Position numbers and translations under genes: made by a program. From the NCBI RefSeq assembly GCF_963675165.1, contig NC_087386.1, positions 2,067,669-2,131,668 of the forward strand: DNA of 64,000 nucleotides, written 5' to 3'. Each line of letters opens with the position of its first letter. Position 1 is the first letter of the stretch. The notes beneath the pieces are model-generated. The model did not search any database, was not told the origin of the DNA, and worked only from the letters and a program-made list of their open reading frames with translations. Source of the stretch: Halichondria panicea (taxonomy: Eukaryota; Porifera; Demospongiae; Suberitida; Halichondriidae). This document shows positions 53,167-64,000 of the stretch, in pieces.

Positions 53167-56100
53167 TCACTTACTGTATGTGGTGACGTCCAGTTCATCT
53201 GGTAGCTCTGTGACGTTCACCTCGAAGCGGTCCTGTACAGAGTTGAGAGTGGCTGCATCACTCTCCTCAGACACAAAGGTAATGGCCAGACCCTTGGTGC
53301 CGAACCTGCCAGCACGGGCCACCTGGAGAGGGGGAGGTAATATAGGAACTAGAAACAGAAAACAGCAATAAGGGTGATTTTCAAAACACACATTACCTAA
53401 AGGGAACAATGATATTGCTCTAAAACCACTTAGGTACATTGATAGGTGTTTTTTGAAAGATATACATTGAAATTGAGGCTTTACACCTACACGTGTATTG
53501 ACCAGCTCACCCTGTGGAGGTAAGTGTCAGAGCTCTCGGGCATGTCGTAGTTGAACACAATGTTGACTCTCTCAATGTCCATGCCACGTCCAAACAAGTC
53601 AGTGGCCACGAGGATACGTTTACTGAAGCTCTTGAAGGCCTGGTACTTGGCCAGCCTGGCCAACAAAAGAGGAAAAGAAGTCACAACCAATGTGCATTAT
53701 TTAGAATAATACATTACATAATGCTAATCTAAAAATAAAAAGGTTGTGGAATTTATTTGCAACATATAACAGACTAAAATACATTGATTATTTACTGTCC
53801 CCTACATGGTTTATCTCCCACAGTCATGGCCCACTAGGAGCTACGGGAAGCTCAAGGAATATGCAGTGGTCTGCAGTGTCACCATCGCGGTGTGGAGACA
53901 CTCAGAGCTACTCTCCAACGTTGTGGCCGGACAGCACCTCACAATAAACTCGGCTCCATTACCACAAGGACAGAGCTCACGGTGGCAGACACCGCGAGAT
54001 GACCAACGTTGGGGGGGGGGGGGCTAAACTACAACTGTACTACTAAACAAGTCGTTCTAATTCAAGTAAAAATTCATCAGCTATACAGTTACGTACCTTT
54101 CCTCCTGAGGCATGCCCCTGTGAATGGAGATGGCTGGGAAGGTTTGTTCCACCAGCAGTTGGGAGAGGGCTATGCATCGCTGCACAGACTTGACGAAGAT
54201 GATCACCTGAAGAGGAAAGGGTGTAGTATGATAGACTAGTAGACGGTACGAGTACACGAGTGATAGGCATATTGTATAGGGGGCTCAGTTACAATAAAGA
54301 AGTATAATCACAAAGTTTCATTGGATTGACAGATTAAATATATTTCATCATTGCCCACAGAACACACACAAAGAGACAAAATCCTATACGAAACTAAACC
54401 AAATTAGCCATACAAAAGCTTTAAAACTCGTGCAAACTAAAAGTTAAACATAATTATTATTATAATAATACACACATACCTGGTTGAACTCTAGTTTGTC
54501 CAAAAGGTCAAATAGCTTCCTGTTCTTCTCCTTATCAGCCAGCTTCACGTAGTGCTGTTGCAGTCCGTGCAGAGTGAGCTTGGTCTCATCATCAACATAG
54601 ACCTCCATGGGCTGTGTGATGGTGGGAGGGGTTAGGAGTGTGGAGTGGGTGGGGTCACTAGTGTGAAGGTCCCCCTCACGTCACAGCTTGACTGGCTTGT
54701 GGCAGAGAGAGACAAGACAGACAGGAGAGGGGGGGGGGGGGGGGAGATAGACAGACACAGTAGAGTGAGAAATTAGATTCTTTTTTTTTTGTTTAATTCT
54801 GTGGGACCTAGGAAGAGAGACATGTAAGAAAGTGCCTAGGAAAGAACACAAAATAACCATGACAATGCAGGATATGCAGTAGACCCCAGCATAGAAACAG
54901 ACTGATATCAGCATAGACACGATGTGGGCCAGCACCTCAATGGCTCAGAACTGTGAAACTCTAGAGATGGGATGCTATACGGGAACATGCGGGCCTATTA
55001 GTATGTACAACACTACTCAACAAGCCTTCGACAGCAATCAATACCATCCAGGAACAACCAATTTTTCAGACAACAATCACCTTCAAATAACAGGGAAAAC
55101 CATTTTTAAGCATCACCCGATTAGAACAGCACTTTCACCTTCAAGTAAGATCTCAACAACAGCTAACAGATAAACCAACCTGAAGCCAATACGCATTTCA
55201 AAATTGAAAAAAATGTAGAAGTAAAAAACCGCAAAGATGCCTGTACATTGCCATACTGATAAATAACAAGCAAAAGCCTTCGGAAATCTCCTAATCCAAA
55301 GACACACTGAGAGCGTCTTACAGATGATTGATTACATAACCAGTAGAGGTAAGTAGATAGTGTAGCTGCTACCCGTACGGTGGGTGGGACTGCATTACTT
55401 GATTCATGAATTTCTTGCAGACTGGACGAATATCCTTGGGCAGAGTGGCGCTGAACATCATGACCTGCTTCTCGTGGGGTGTGGCTTTGAACACTTCCTG
55501 TACATCACGACGCATGTCTACCAGGAGGAAACACCATTGTCATTAGATGCACACATTTCCTACATAGAACGATATGTACATGAAATTTGAGATAATTAGT
55601 GGAATCACTAGAGCAAGCTTTATTGTGGTCGCTGACGGAGTAGGACAGTCTTGTTATGAATATAATTATCATTTAGGATGCTAACCCTGCAAATTCCAAC
55701 TAATGGACTTGGTTACTCGTTGCACAAAATGTACACAATACACACGGCTTTTATTAACCACTGTCCTCACCTAGCTGCTCGAGCATCTTGTCACACTCGT
55801 CCAGCACAAAGTGCTTGATGTGTTTAGTGTTGAAGGTCTTGTCTCGAACTAGTGCCATGATCCTCCCCGGTGTCCCCACAATAATGTGAGGGCAGTTGTT
55901 CTTGATCACCTCCTCGTCCTTCTTGATACTGATCCCACCAAAGAACACGGAGATCTTGACATTGTCAAAATATTTGCTGAATCTCTCGTATTCTTTGTAG
56001 ATCTGGAATGCCAGCTCTCTGAGAGTGAGAGAATGTCAGTTTTTTTAGTGTTAATATGTTAAATGTACTTATCATACAAGGCAAAGCATTCCATGCAAAA

Positions 56101-56834
56101 GTAACTACTAACTGCGAATTGTAACAGCTTTGCACTACACAGAAAATTAATTGCAAGCATATTCAAAGAGAGCTGTGAATTTTAACAGCTAGCTTGCACT
56201 ATACAGAAATTAATTGCAAGCATATTCAAAGCCTCTCACATCAGCAAAATTATTAATGATTTTACGGACAAAAGAGACAGCGTTACAAGTAGAAAGGTAC
56301 ATGTAGTTACAAGTACACCCACCTTGCATGACACATGACGAGCACGCTGACTTGTCCGTCAACTGGTTCCAGCTGTTGGAGAGATGCAATCACAAACACG
56401 GCCGTCTTTCCCATACCACTCTTAGCCTGGCAGATGACGTCCATGCCCAGTATGGCCTGAGGGATGCACTCATCTTGCACTGTATCGGGAATAAAAAACA
56501 TTAATAGGGTCTTTTGAATAATTATATTAAAAGGCGGTACGTACTGGCGACAAAAGACATGCAAAAAAATGTAGCAAAATAAATAAATAATACTGCACAG
56601 TACATATTGACTGCACATACCTTCACTAGGATGCTCAAATCCACAGTCAACAATGGCTCTCAGGAGTTCTGGTTTTAGGAGAAAGTCTCGAAAGCCTGAA
56701 GAGTGAATGGACACATAGCTTCCTTTGACACCCTTCTTTGTCTCCGCAGTGTCTGCTCCGTTCGTCTGTTGCTCTTGACCGGCATCCTCTTCATCGTAGT
56801 CCAAAAGTTCTTGGTCTTCCTGGGGATCTGCCAT
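53167..56834 (-). CDS. DDX39B: DDX39/UAP56 DEAD-box RNA helicase, 8 exons, intact
   Basis: Minus-strand exons 56621-56834, 56323-56479, 55771-56018, 55399-55517, 54480-54611, 54097-54206, 53511-53655 and 53167-53322 join in frame to 426 residues, against about 428 in vertebrate UAP56. The acidic N-terminus (ELLDYDEED) is followed by [19 protein letters not shown], Walker A AKSGMGKT (90-97), the DECD box (197-200) in place of DEAD, SATL (about 229), FGRGMD (about 349) and the HRVARAGR motif, ending [13 protein letters not shown]. The protein unwinds RNA in spliceosome assembly and, with the THO complex, loads export factors in the nucleus. All motifs are present and introns are 47 to over 700 bp. 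A broken partial duplicate lies at 31446-34288. DDX39A/B is a vertebrate split, so the symbol marks the family only. Confidence 0.95.
53800..54015 (+). repeat. 220-bp module, copy 2, in DDX39 intron 6
   Basis: Same module as 52715-52935, ending in a poly-G run. It is absent from the corresponding intron remains of the 31-34 kb copy, so it arrived or was duplicated separately. Confidence 0.6.
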
Positions 56835-57367
56835 TCTGTAAAAAGAGTGGAAAATAATCATTCACAATTTTGACTACTTCTTGCATATAAAAGCTAATGC
56901 TATGAGTTTTAAAACAAATAGTTACACTCTTTAGCAATTTCTAACCTGCTTAGAGTCTTGGTTTAGAGGATTGTTCAGCAAAAGAAGGATTTCTTCGTCT
57001 CACAGCTATGTCAGTTTCGCCCTAAAGAAATGAATGCTAAATCACGTGGCACACATGCGCAGTAATACATCAGATTAACCAACATGGCTGTCATGCGCAG
57101 TAAGACGTCAGATTAACAACTCACATGTCATAATTATATTCATGAAACAACAAACATGGCACTCAAAAATAATATAATTATATCACTGTAACACTAATAA
57201 TAGCTACCATATTTATTCGATTTAAGGCGACACTAAAAAAATAATTATGGTTTGCAAAATGGTACAGTGTAGATCTATGAATGGGAGATATATTAAAATG
57301 TCGCCTTAAATCGAATAAATACAGTAACAGAGGGCTAGAGTTATCGACAGTTAAGGGTGGAATATTC
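56835..57367. other. DDX39 upstream / TRAF downstream spacer with a MITE
   Basis: No clear TATA box is seen before the DDX39 start. A CT-like initiator region and a probable non-coding first exon cannot be told apart by eye. 57208-57328 is an inverted-repeat element (accatatttattcgatttaa / ttaaatcgaataaatacag) with a short AT-rich middle. Confidence 0.5.
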
Positions 57368-58872
57368 TTAGTTGTATCCATATTTACACTGAACGAGTAA
57401 AACGTCGTCTTTTACATATGAAGTATCGTCCAGGACAGAAAGCTTTGAAAACTGAGGACACCCAGATGCAACATTCGTGTCTGATACTGGCCGCTGGAAA
57501 CTGTTACTTTCTGGAGTTGGCTTGAATGTTTGTACAATGTGTTTTCGATGGTTTTGATCCACAAGAATGAGAGACACTTTGTAATCAAACGGCCATTTTA
57601 ACAATGCATCAAATTCTCCCTTCATCACGACAAAGAACAGAGAGAGGTGTGTCTTGTAGCCCATACCATCTCCATTAAGGTAGGCTCTAATGCACATTTT
57701 GTAACCATTTCTGCCCGTATAAAACGGAGGGCTGTAGATTGAAGTGGTTCGCTCTTCAATTGCATTCCGTCTTCTCCTTAAAATATCTGGAATACGCCAC
57801 ACGAAGGAACCATTGTGCGTACTTGCTAGTGATGCTTGAAGTTGTAGCTCAAGCTCTGACCATCTCCTCTGTGAATTGTCACTGATTTGAATGTTGTTGT
57901 CCACTGCTGTTTGGCTACATGTAGTTGTTGTCGGTTGATGCACTGTCTGATTATGAGATCTGACATTTTGTTGATTCAATTGTTTCAGTTCATAATGCAA
58001 GGCGTTAAGCTCTCGATCTTGCTTCGCTATTACGGAAAAAAGCTTTTCAAAATGCTTGTTGATGACTCCAGGTTTCTGCAGGTGTGAATCAATCGAATTC
58101 GTATCTTCCTTGTCAAACTACAAAAGGGAAAATTAACATTATTACACAATGCACTCGCACAAGAAATATTACCGTTTCACCACAGAAGCACCGATACCGA
58201 CTGCATTCATGGTCTTCCAACTGTAATTGGGTCAAAAATGTATCTCTAGATATACTGTTCAAAGACTATCTTATGATCCTGAACATACCTGTCCTTGAAA
58301 GACTTGCTTGTTACATGCAGGACAGTTGACTAGGAGTTTGGGACATACTTCACGATGTTTCTATATAATATATATACAATGGTGCAGCTGCATGTTTGTA
58401 TTAATTTTTCTATTTTACCTCAAAATAGATGCTGATAGGGCCATTCCAGAGGCATCCAAGTTTGCACGCCACAATTAAATTGCCTACTTCTCTCCGGGCA
58501 GCTATATCAGGATGATAAAAAGGCTGCAAAATTGTTATGAACCTACCGGGGTAGCTAAAAAAATCACCACAACAATACCTTTCCATTTCCATCTAGAACC
58601 CGTACGCCAGTTTTTGGGCTTGTGCCTCCAGGCAACCTATGAAGTGAAAATGTAAGAAGGGTTCTTGATTATAGCTAGCTACATAGCTACCTGACAATGT
58701 TGTTATAGCACGGCCGACACACCCTGATTCCTTCACATGTCTGTACAGCATCTCTCAACACCAAGTCACACTCTCTGCACTGCAATCCCTCTTGATGCTC
58801 TACAAGGACAACGTCATACCCCTTTTGGTTGTCTTCCAACATCACTTCTTCAACCAAGTAGTCCTCCTGGGT
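57368..58872 (-). CDS. TRAF-like protein A: zinc fingers plus MATH domain
   Basis: Minus-strand exons 58691-58842 (or to 58872 if preceded by an intron), 58579-58636, 58419-58523, 58289-58360, 58173-58220 and 57368-58117 give 394 residues from the ATG at 58842. The N-terminus has a half-RING-like CRECDLVLRDAVQTCEG...CRPC, followed by TRAF-type zinc-finger segments (HREVCPKLLVNCPACNKQV, DHECSRYRCFCG), a spacer and a C-terminal MATH domain (SFVWRIPDILRRRR, YLNGDGMGYKTHLSLFFVVM, FDALLKWPFDYKVSLILVDQ). One zinc-finger exon present in genes B and C is missing. TRAF proteins are cytoplasmic adaptors at receptors, binding through MATH. No TATA or start context favours 58842; the frame is also open upstream to an acceptor AG (58873-58874). 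Confidence 0.85.
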
Positions 58873-59338
58873 CTAAGGTTTTACACATGTAGTTAAGTTG
58901 TGAAAATTGGGAATACGGTTGCACAAACTGACAACACCAGCACAAAATGACAATGATTTAGTTATGTAAAGACATAACAATATTCATTACATGGCACATA
59001 TCGTATAGCGCAAAATTTCGAGGGGCTTAATTTTGGTTAATTTCATGGGTTAGCAATCCTAAAGCCTACACGAAAATTAAGTCCACGAAAATGTTGTTCT
59101 TTAATTAGAATTATCTACTAGCTATAACGTGCAAAGATTAAAGGCATAGCTTTCGGTAAGCAGTCATTCCATGAACATTGTGCTTTTAGAGGCCGTTCCA
59201 CCAAATATAAGTGCCTCGGAAATTTCGTGCTGTACGGTATACACTCTCCTCAAAGGTGATCGATCGACCCAAAAATAAATACACAAACGGACTTTCCCTG
59301 GGAAACTTTGGTATGCATACACATGTTGTATTTCTTAC

Positions 59339-60288
59339 CACTTGTCCACAGTTACATTCCAGTTTAGGGCACTCGTGGTGGTCTATCTGCAGGGTCACAG
59401 GAGGTGAAATAATTTAATTGAAATAATTAAGATGTTACCTCATCTCTTGGAATTAAACTGTCACAATGTGAACACTTTACAGGAAGTTTTATGCAGACCT
59501 CACGATGACCCTGTACACACGATAGAACATGAACAGTGAACAATCAGACAATTAGGAGATGGTTGAACTCACTTTCAGTTCGACTGGCTTAGTTGTTTGG
59601 TTGCAGTATTGACAGTTGATGATGCGATGCATACACTCCGTGGTCTGATGCTTCTTTAGATCCACTGGCAGGATCATTTCTTTGCATCCTTCATTCGGAC
59701 AACAGCTCACTGGTTTGTACTTGCATTCAGGGTGATGAGCCTAACACGAACACGAATAAGGTGGAGTTAAAATTTATAAGTTCACTTACCTCAAAGTATT
59801 GGGATAAATGTCCTGTCCAGGGACACCCAAAAGCACAGTTATGACATTTAACTTTTAATCGCATCACTTCCCAACGCACACCTCTATCCAGGTACCGATC
59901 AGGCTATAAAAAATAAATAAATTATGACAAACAAAGAAATTTAATAATTCACTTTTCCATTTTTGCCTAGAATGCTGATTCCTGTTTTTGAACTTTTATA
60001 ACCTGGAGATCTGTGTAATAGCAACAAATCAGTGATCAAATGTATTTATTTTTAAAAACGGATATATATAACGTAGCACATAATTATACATAGCATACAT
60101 GAATCAACGCTAATAAGCAATAGATATTACTTTTCTATTTTTTTGAAGCAAGGTAGGCAGAGTCGATTCCCCTCTATTGTCAGAACTGCATCCCTCAGCA
60201 CTAGGTCACACTCAGAGCACATCAGTCTACTCTTGGCTATGTCCAGTAGGAGAGCATCATAGCCTTGTTCATGACAGACATCTGACAT
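59339..60288 (-). CDS. TRAF-like zinc-finger module B, no MATH exon of its own
   Basis: Minus-strand exons 60131-60288, 59953-60010, 59790-59903, 59573-59740, 59438-59509 and 59339-59386 join in frame to 206 codons ending in phase 0 at a good donor (gtaagaaa). It carries the half-RING-like CSECDLVLRDAVLTIEG...CLPC and the full TRAF zinc-finger run (CHNCAFGCPWTGHL, CKYKPVSCCPNEGC, CQYCNQTTKPVELK, CSHCDSLIPRDE, CPKLECNCGQV), nearly identical to gene C. No MATH exon lies between it and gene A. Gene A's first exon also starts in phase 0, so B and A may be one transcript. The start is taken at the MSDV methionine shared with gene C; the frame is open upstream to 60396. Confidence 0.75.
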
Positions 60289-60396
60289 TCTGCTGCTTCT
60301 TACGCCAGATAATAGATGTAGGAGAGATGGCCAGAGACCCAATGAAACCTCTTCTAGGCCGCGTATAGTATAAACTGATTCATGAACACTGTTCAT

Positions 60397-61139
60397 GTGT
60401 GTGTTGGGGAGATCCCAGGGAATATCCCCAACAGAAAACCTACAAAAAGCCTACCATAAAAATTATAATAATTATAATTATGGACAAATCGTCCATAAAT
60501 ATTATTTATGGACGATTTGTCTCCAATTGAACGATAGATCGCCTTCTGTCACCCACACTGATTATACCACATGTAAGCACGTGTACATGTATATACCCAG
60601 GAGTGCATGAGTATTCATGCACATACTCATGCACTCCTGTATACACAAATGTACCTCATCCCAGGCCCACAAGCATTCCTAGCCAAGACAGTTCATAGGA
60701 ACTCTTGGTAATACCAAACTGAAATTCTTCACCTCAACTAAAAGTTGTTAATATAATTATAGCTAGCTAGCTCAGTACTTATTCAACGACGTTTTTTTTT
60801 GTTCACCAATTTCTGTATAAAATTTGGCGGAATGACCGTTAACCTTTTTGCAGCATGCATGAGGTGATAATGTTCGCAGAACATATACGATGAATCAGCA
60901 AAAACCGCAACACATTTTACACTCTCAAAAATAAAATATATCCGCTATATGGAATTCATTCTTTAGAGAAAAATTTATTTCATGAAAGCCAAGATATGAC
61001 ACAGTAGTGCCAGTAATAGAACTCCTAACAGACTATTAAATAAATAGAGGATTACATATGTAGCTATGTTCTATCTAAAACAGAACACAACACTAACCTA
61101 ATAATTGACTTCTAAGGCTAGAATGATGAATGATGAGAA
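60397..61139. other. Spacer between TRAF-like genes with two hairpins
   Basis: Perfect or near-perfect short inverted repeats lie at 60481-60523 (atggacaaatcgtccataaa and its inverse) and 60590-60640 (caggagtgcatgagtattca and its inverse). No exon is recognised. The region must hold the 5' end of module B and the 3' end of gene C. Confidence 0.55.
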
Positions 61140-63333
61140 TTAAGGGTGGAAAATTCTTGTTGTGTCCACAATACATTTAACGAATAAAACGTCATCTTTT
61201 ACATACGAGGTATCGTCCAGAACAGAAAGCTTTGAAAACTGAGGACACCCAGAAGCAACATTCATGTCGGAGACTGGCCTCTGGAAACTGTTACTTTCTG
61301 GAGTTGGCTTGAACGTTTGCACAATGTGTTTTCGATGATTTTGATCTACAAGAATGAGAGAAACTTTGTAATCAAACGGCCATTTTAACAATGCATCGAA
61401 TTCTCCTTTCATCACGACAAAGAACAAAGAGAGGTGCGTCTTATAGCCCATACCATCTCCATTAAGGTAGGCTCTAATGCACATTTTGTAGCCATTTCTA
61501 CCCGTATAAAACGGAGGGCTGTAGATTGAAGTGATTCGCTCTTCAATTGCATCTCGTCTTCTCCTTAAAATGTCTGGTATACGCCACAAAAAGGAACCAT
61601 TGTGCGTACTTGCTAGTGATGCTTGTAGTTGTAGCTCAAGCTCTGATATGTGTACTTTCAATAGAGAGACCTGCTTTTCTAAATCTTCATATCGCTTTTC
61701 AACTGTAACTAATCGTGATGTATCAATATTGCCAGTATGTTCTATATTCAAACTCGAAGATACTGCTCGCTGCTGAATTTGAGTTTGTAAGGAATGAATT
61801 TGAATACTTTGTTGAGTGTTTTTTTCCTCCAACTGTTTGAGTTTTCGTTGTAGTTCAGATACTTTGGTGGCCATATTTTTGTCTTTTGACGTCAATGCTA
61901 CGTCAACTTGGTATTTCTCAAGAGGTTCAATACGACTGCTTAACTCTGCTAAACTTATTTGAACGTCCCCTCGAATTTGACTTAGTTCTTTACTATAACT
62001 TGAATCCTTAGACAGTGTAATGCCAGCACTTTCAATCATAGCCAATCTCCGATCAATGCTTGAAAATGATTTCGAAAGCTTTCCAACTACAGCAAATAAG
62101 CTTACAATATGGAAGAATACTTCAGCTGGATTGCTGAGATGTGCTTCAATAGAATCTTTGGAGGTAGCTGGAGCATCTCTATGCAACTGTAAAATACAAG
62201 AAATGCAATCAAATAACCACAACAGGAAACATACTAAGCCTAACAAAGGAAATACTTTGAGTTCATTATCTAATTCACGAAGGGACTGTCCCAGGGAAAA
62301 CCCATATACAATAAAGGGACTATCCCAGGGAAAACTACCCAGTATCCTGGGAATCTCACACAACATGCTTACCGCAACTGATTAACACTCCCTAATACAT
62401 ACTACACCCTACAAAGGCTTACCACTTGTCCACAATTACATTCCACTTTAGGGCAATCCTTAAGGTTGTGGTCATCCATCTGCAGGGTCACAGGAGGTGC
62501 AATAAATTTTAACATAAATTATTACATGAAGGATGTTACCTCATCTCTTGGAATTAAACTGTCACAATTTAAACACTTCACAGGAAGTTTTGTGCAGACC
62601 TCATGATGACCCTATATACATGATAGAACATAACAGTGAATGACTGACTAGGAAATTGGTTGAACTCACTTTCAGTTCGACTGGCTTAGTTGTTTGGTTG
62701 CAGTATTGACAGTTGATGATGCGATGCATACACTCCGTGGTCTGATGCTTCTTTAGATCCACTGGCAGGATCATTTCTTTGCATCCTTCATTCGGACAGC
62801 TAATTGGTTTGTACTTGCATCCAGGGTGATGAGCCTAACGTGAATAAGGTGAGTTACAATAATCACAACAAAAGTGTTCACTTACTTCAAAATATTGTAA
62901 TAAATGTCCTATCCAAGGACATCCAAAAGTACAGTTGTGACATTTAACTTTTAGTTGCATCACTTCCCGACGCACAGCCTTGTCTGGATACCAACCAGGC
63001 TATAAAAAGAAAAAAAATGATTATGATGAAGAATAACTTAATGACAAACCTTTTCGTTTTCATCTAGAATGCTAATTCCTGTTTTTGAACTTTTATAACC
63101 AGGAGATCTGTGCGAAAGAAAAAAAAGATCAATATTATTATACATACACATTTAATTTATACAGACAAATACTTTTCTATTTTTTTGAAGCAAGGTAGGC
63201 AGAGCCGATTCCCCTCCATTGTCTGAACTGCATCCCTCAGTACTAGGTCACACTCAGAGCACATCAGTCCACTCTTAGCTGGGTCCAGTAAGAGAGCATC
63301 ATAGCCTTGTTCATGGTTATAGACATCTGACAT
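61140..63333 (-). CDS. TRAF-like protein C: complete zinc-finger, coiled-coil, MATH protein
   Basis: Minus-strand exons 63173-63333, 63050-63107, 62886-62999, 62670-62834, 62540-62611, 62423-62479 and 61140-62186 join in frame to 557 residues. Order: half-RING-like CSECDLVLRDAVQTMEG...CLPC (about 24-50), five TRAF-type zinc-finger segments (about 75-209), a long heptad-rich coiled coil (about 260-395, KVSELQRKLKQLEEKN, VEKRYEDLEKQVSLLK) for trimerisation, and a MATH domain (about 400-550, SFLWRIPDIL, GYKMCIRAYLNGDGMGYKTH). This is the classical TRAF layout; the RING lacks its second cysteine pair. A second ATG at 63366 is in frame. Zinc fingers match module B, and the MATH exon end matches gene A almost residue for residue. 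Confidence 0.92.
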
Positions 63334-63431
63334 TCTGCTGCTTTTTTTCTTAAAAGTATTTCGCAAAGGTATTTCTTTTTTCGGCTGAAGACGCTCTCGT
63401 TATCGCAAAGGGAAATATTTTCGAAAGTTTT
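63334..63431. promoter_or_regulatory. Putative divergent promoter region
   Basis: Only about 100-200 bp separate the start of TRAF-like gene C (minus) from the plus-strand open reading frames at the right edge. Such spacing suggests a shared bidirectional promoter, but no specific motif was found. Confidence 0.3.
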
Positions 63432-63539
63432 GTGAATCAAAAGATGGTAATATTTATAGCAGTCTTGCCTCTTATACTTGTGCAAGTCTGTTGCAATCCC
63501 GGAAGTGGGCATATTAAGACTTGTGTAATTATCGTGATA

Positions 63540-64000
63540 ATTATAATTATCATGATAGTTACAATGAATATCTGTACTGAAGGGCTTGGTATGCTCGGCA
63601 TGATTATGAAGCGTATGAATCTCCTACCCAGTTCCCAAAAACTCCTGGCATGTATAAGATATGCAGGATTTTGGAGTAAAAGCAGTCCAGTGGGAAAGAA
63701 ACTTTCTGAAGATCCAATGTAAGGATATAATTATTAAAACAACACTGTACTGCACAACGCATGGAAACATAATTATTATGCGTGAATTTTGTTTCGGTAA
63801 ATACCTTTTTAATTAAACTCTACTTGCATTCTATTTGGAATTAGCATTGTTTATAATTTATAATTTTGGCACAAACATTCCCCACCGTACATTCTTCTCT
63901 CTCTCAGTGCTTCTGTTGCTTTGAGTCCATCACAATTTGTGGAGGTGCTAGCTCTCAAGCACATGCCAAGATCTTCCGGGCAAGACACAACCTTTGATGA
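63540..64000 (+). CDS. Unidentified plus-strand gene, partial, running off the right edge
   Basis: A probable exon of about 63560-63719 (reading EGLGMLGMIMKRMNLLPSS, YAGFWSKSSPVGKKLSEDP) ends at donor gtaagg. A second exon follows the acceptor ctctctctctcag at 63906 (from 63907, reading ASVALSPSQFVEVLALKH and MPRSSGQDTTFD) and is open to the end of the window. The frames join (AT|T), giving a continuous peptide across the junction. I do not recognise the family. The start codon and any upstream exon (for example the hydrophobic frame from 63444) are uncertain. Confidence 0.45.

Noticed and set aside
1-64000. tRNA, rRNA or snRNA genes
   Set aside because: No cloverleaf with A/B box spacing and no rRNA core words were found by eye; a covariance-model scan would be decisive.

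Overview
The window is nuclear DNA of an early-branching animal, most likely a demosponge. This is an inference from several traits: short introns with GT-AG borders, AT-rich sequence full of catgcatg and taattata words, many small inverted-repeat elements, a tandem TRAF-like family and a cluster of small secreted CAP proteins. It is not bacterial: there are no operons or Shine-Dalgarno sites, and all recognised genes are split.

Layout. 0-9.2 kb: decayed glomulin (GLMN) sequence. The 3' half of one copy lies at 3.0-8.1 kb and the 5' part of a second at 8.3-9.2 kb, among inverted-repeat elements, a splice-site-containing minisatellite and a 2.15 kb terminal-inverted-repeat element carrying a RecQ-like helicase scrap. 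11.2-17.2 kb: a complete BEL/Pao LTR retrotransposon with an uninterrupted 1813-residue polyprotein, two 142-bp LTRs and a 5-bp target duplication. 18.6-26 kb and 35.7-46.7 kb: two blocks of CAP (SCP/PR-1-like) secreted-protein genes. Only two of seven recognisable gene bodies look intact (18710 and 24474); the others share or add frameshifts, nonsense codons, lost splice sites and insertions. 27.3-31.1 kb: a pogo/Tigger-like inverted-repeat element filled with retroelement remnants. 31.4-34.3 kb: a broken partial copy of the RNA helicase gene DDX39/UAP56. 39.8-42.3 kb: a 5'-truncated LINE inserted just upstream of a CAP promoter. 46.9-49.7 kb: a 675-bp tandem duplication and a minisatellite of about 125-bp units. 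50.2-52.2 kb: a second decayed GLMN 3' half. 53.2-56.8 kb: the apparently intact DDX39/UAP56 gene (8 exons, 426 residues, minus strand). 57.4-63.3 kb: a minus-strand array of TRAF-like genes. The right edge holds the start of an unidentified plus-strand gene.

How it fits together. The intact genes have unrelated jobs: mRNA export helicase, TRAF-type adaptors and secreted CAP proteins. What links the region is its history. It is a patchwork of segmental duplications: GLMN 3' half twice, DDX39 twice, CAP genes many times, and one CAP-flank block three times. Later element insertions are often datable, because the unoccupied target survives in a paralogous copy. Telomere-type TTAGGG repeats sit at two of the duplication junctions. 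Exon borders were read by eye from GT-AG signals, reading frame and comparison of paralogues; no transcript evidence was available.
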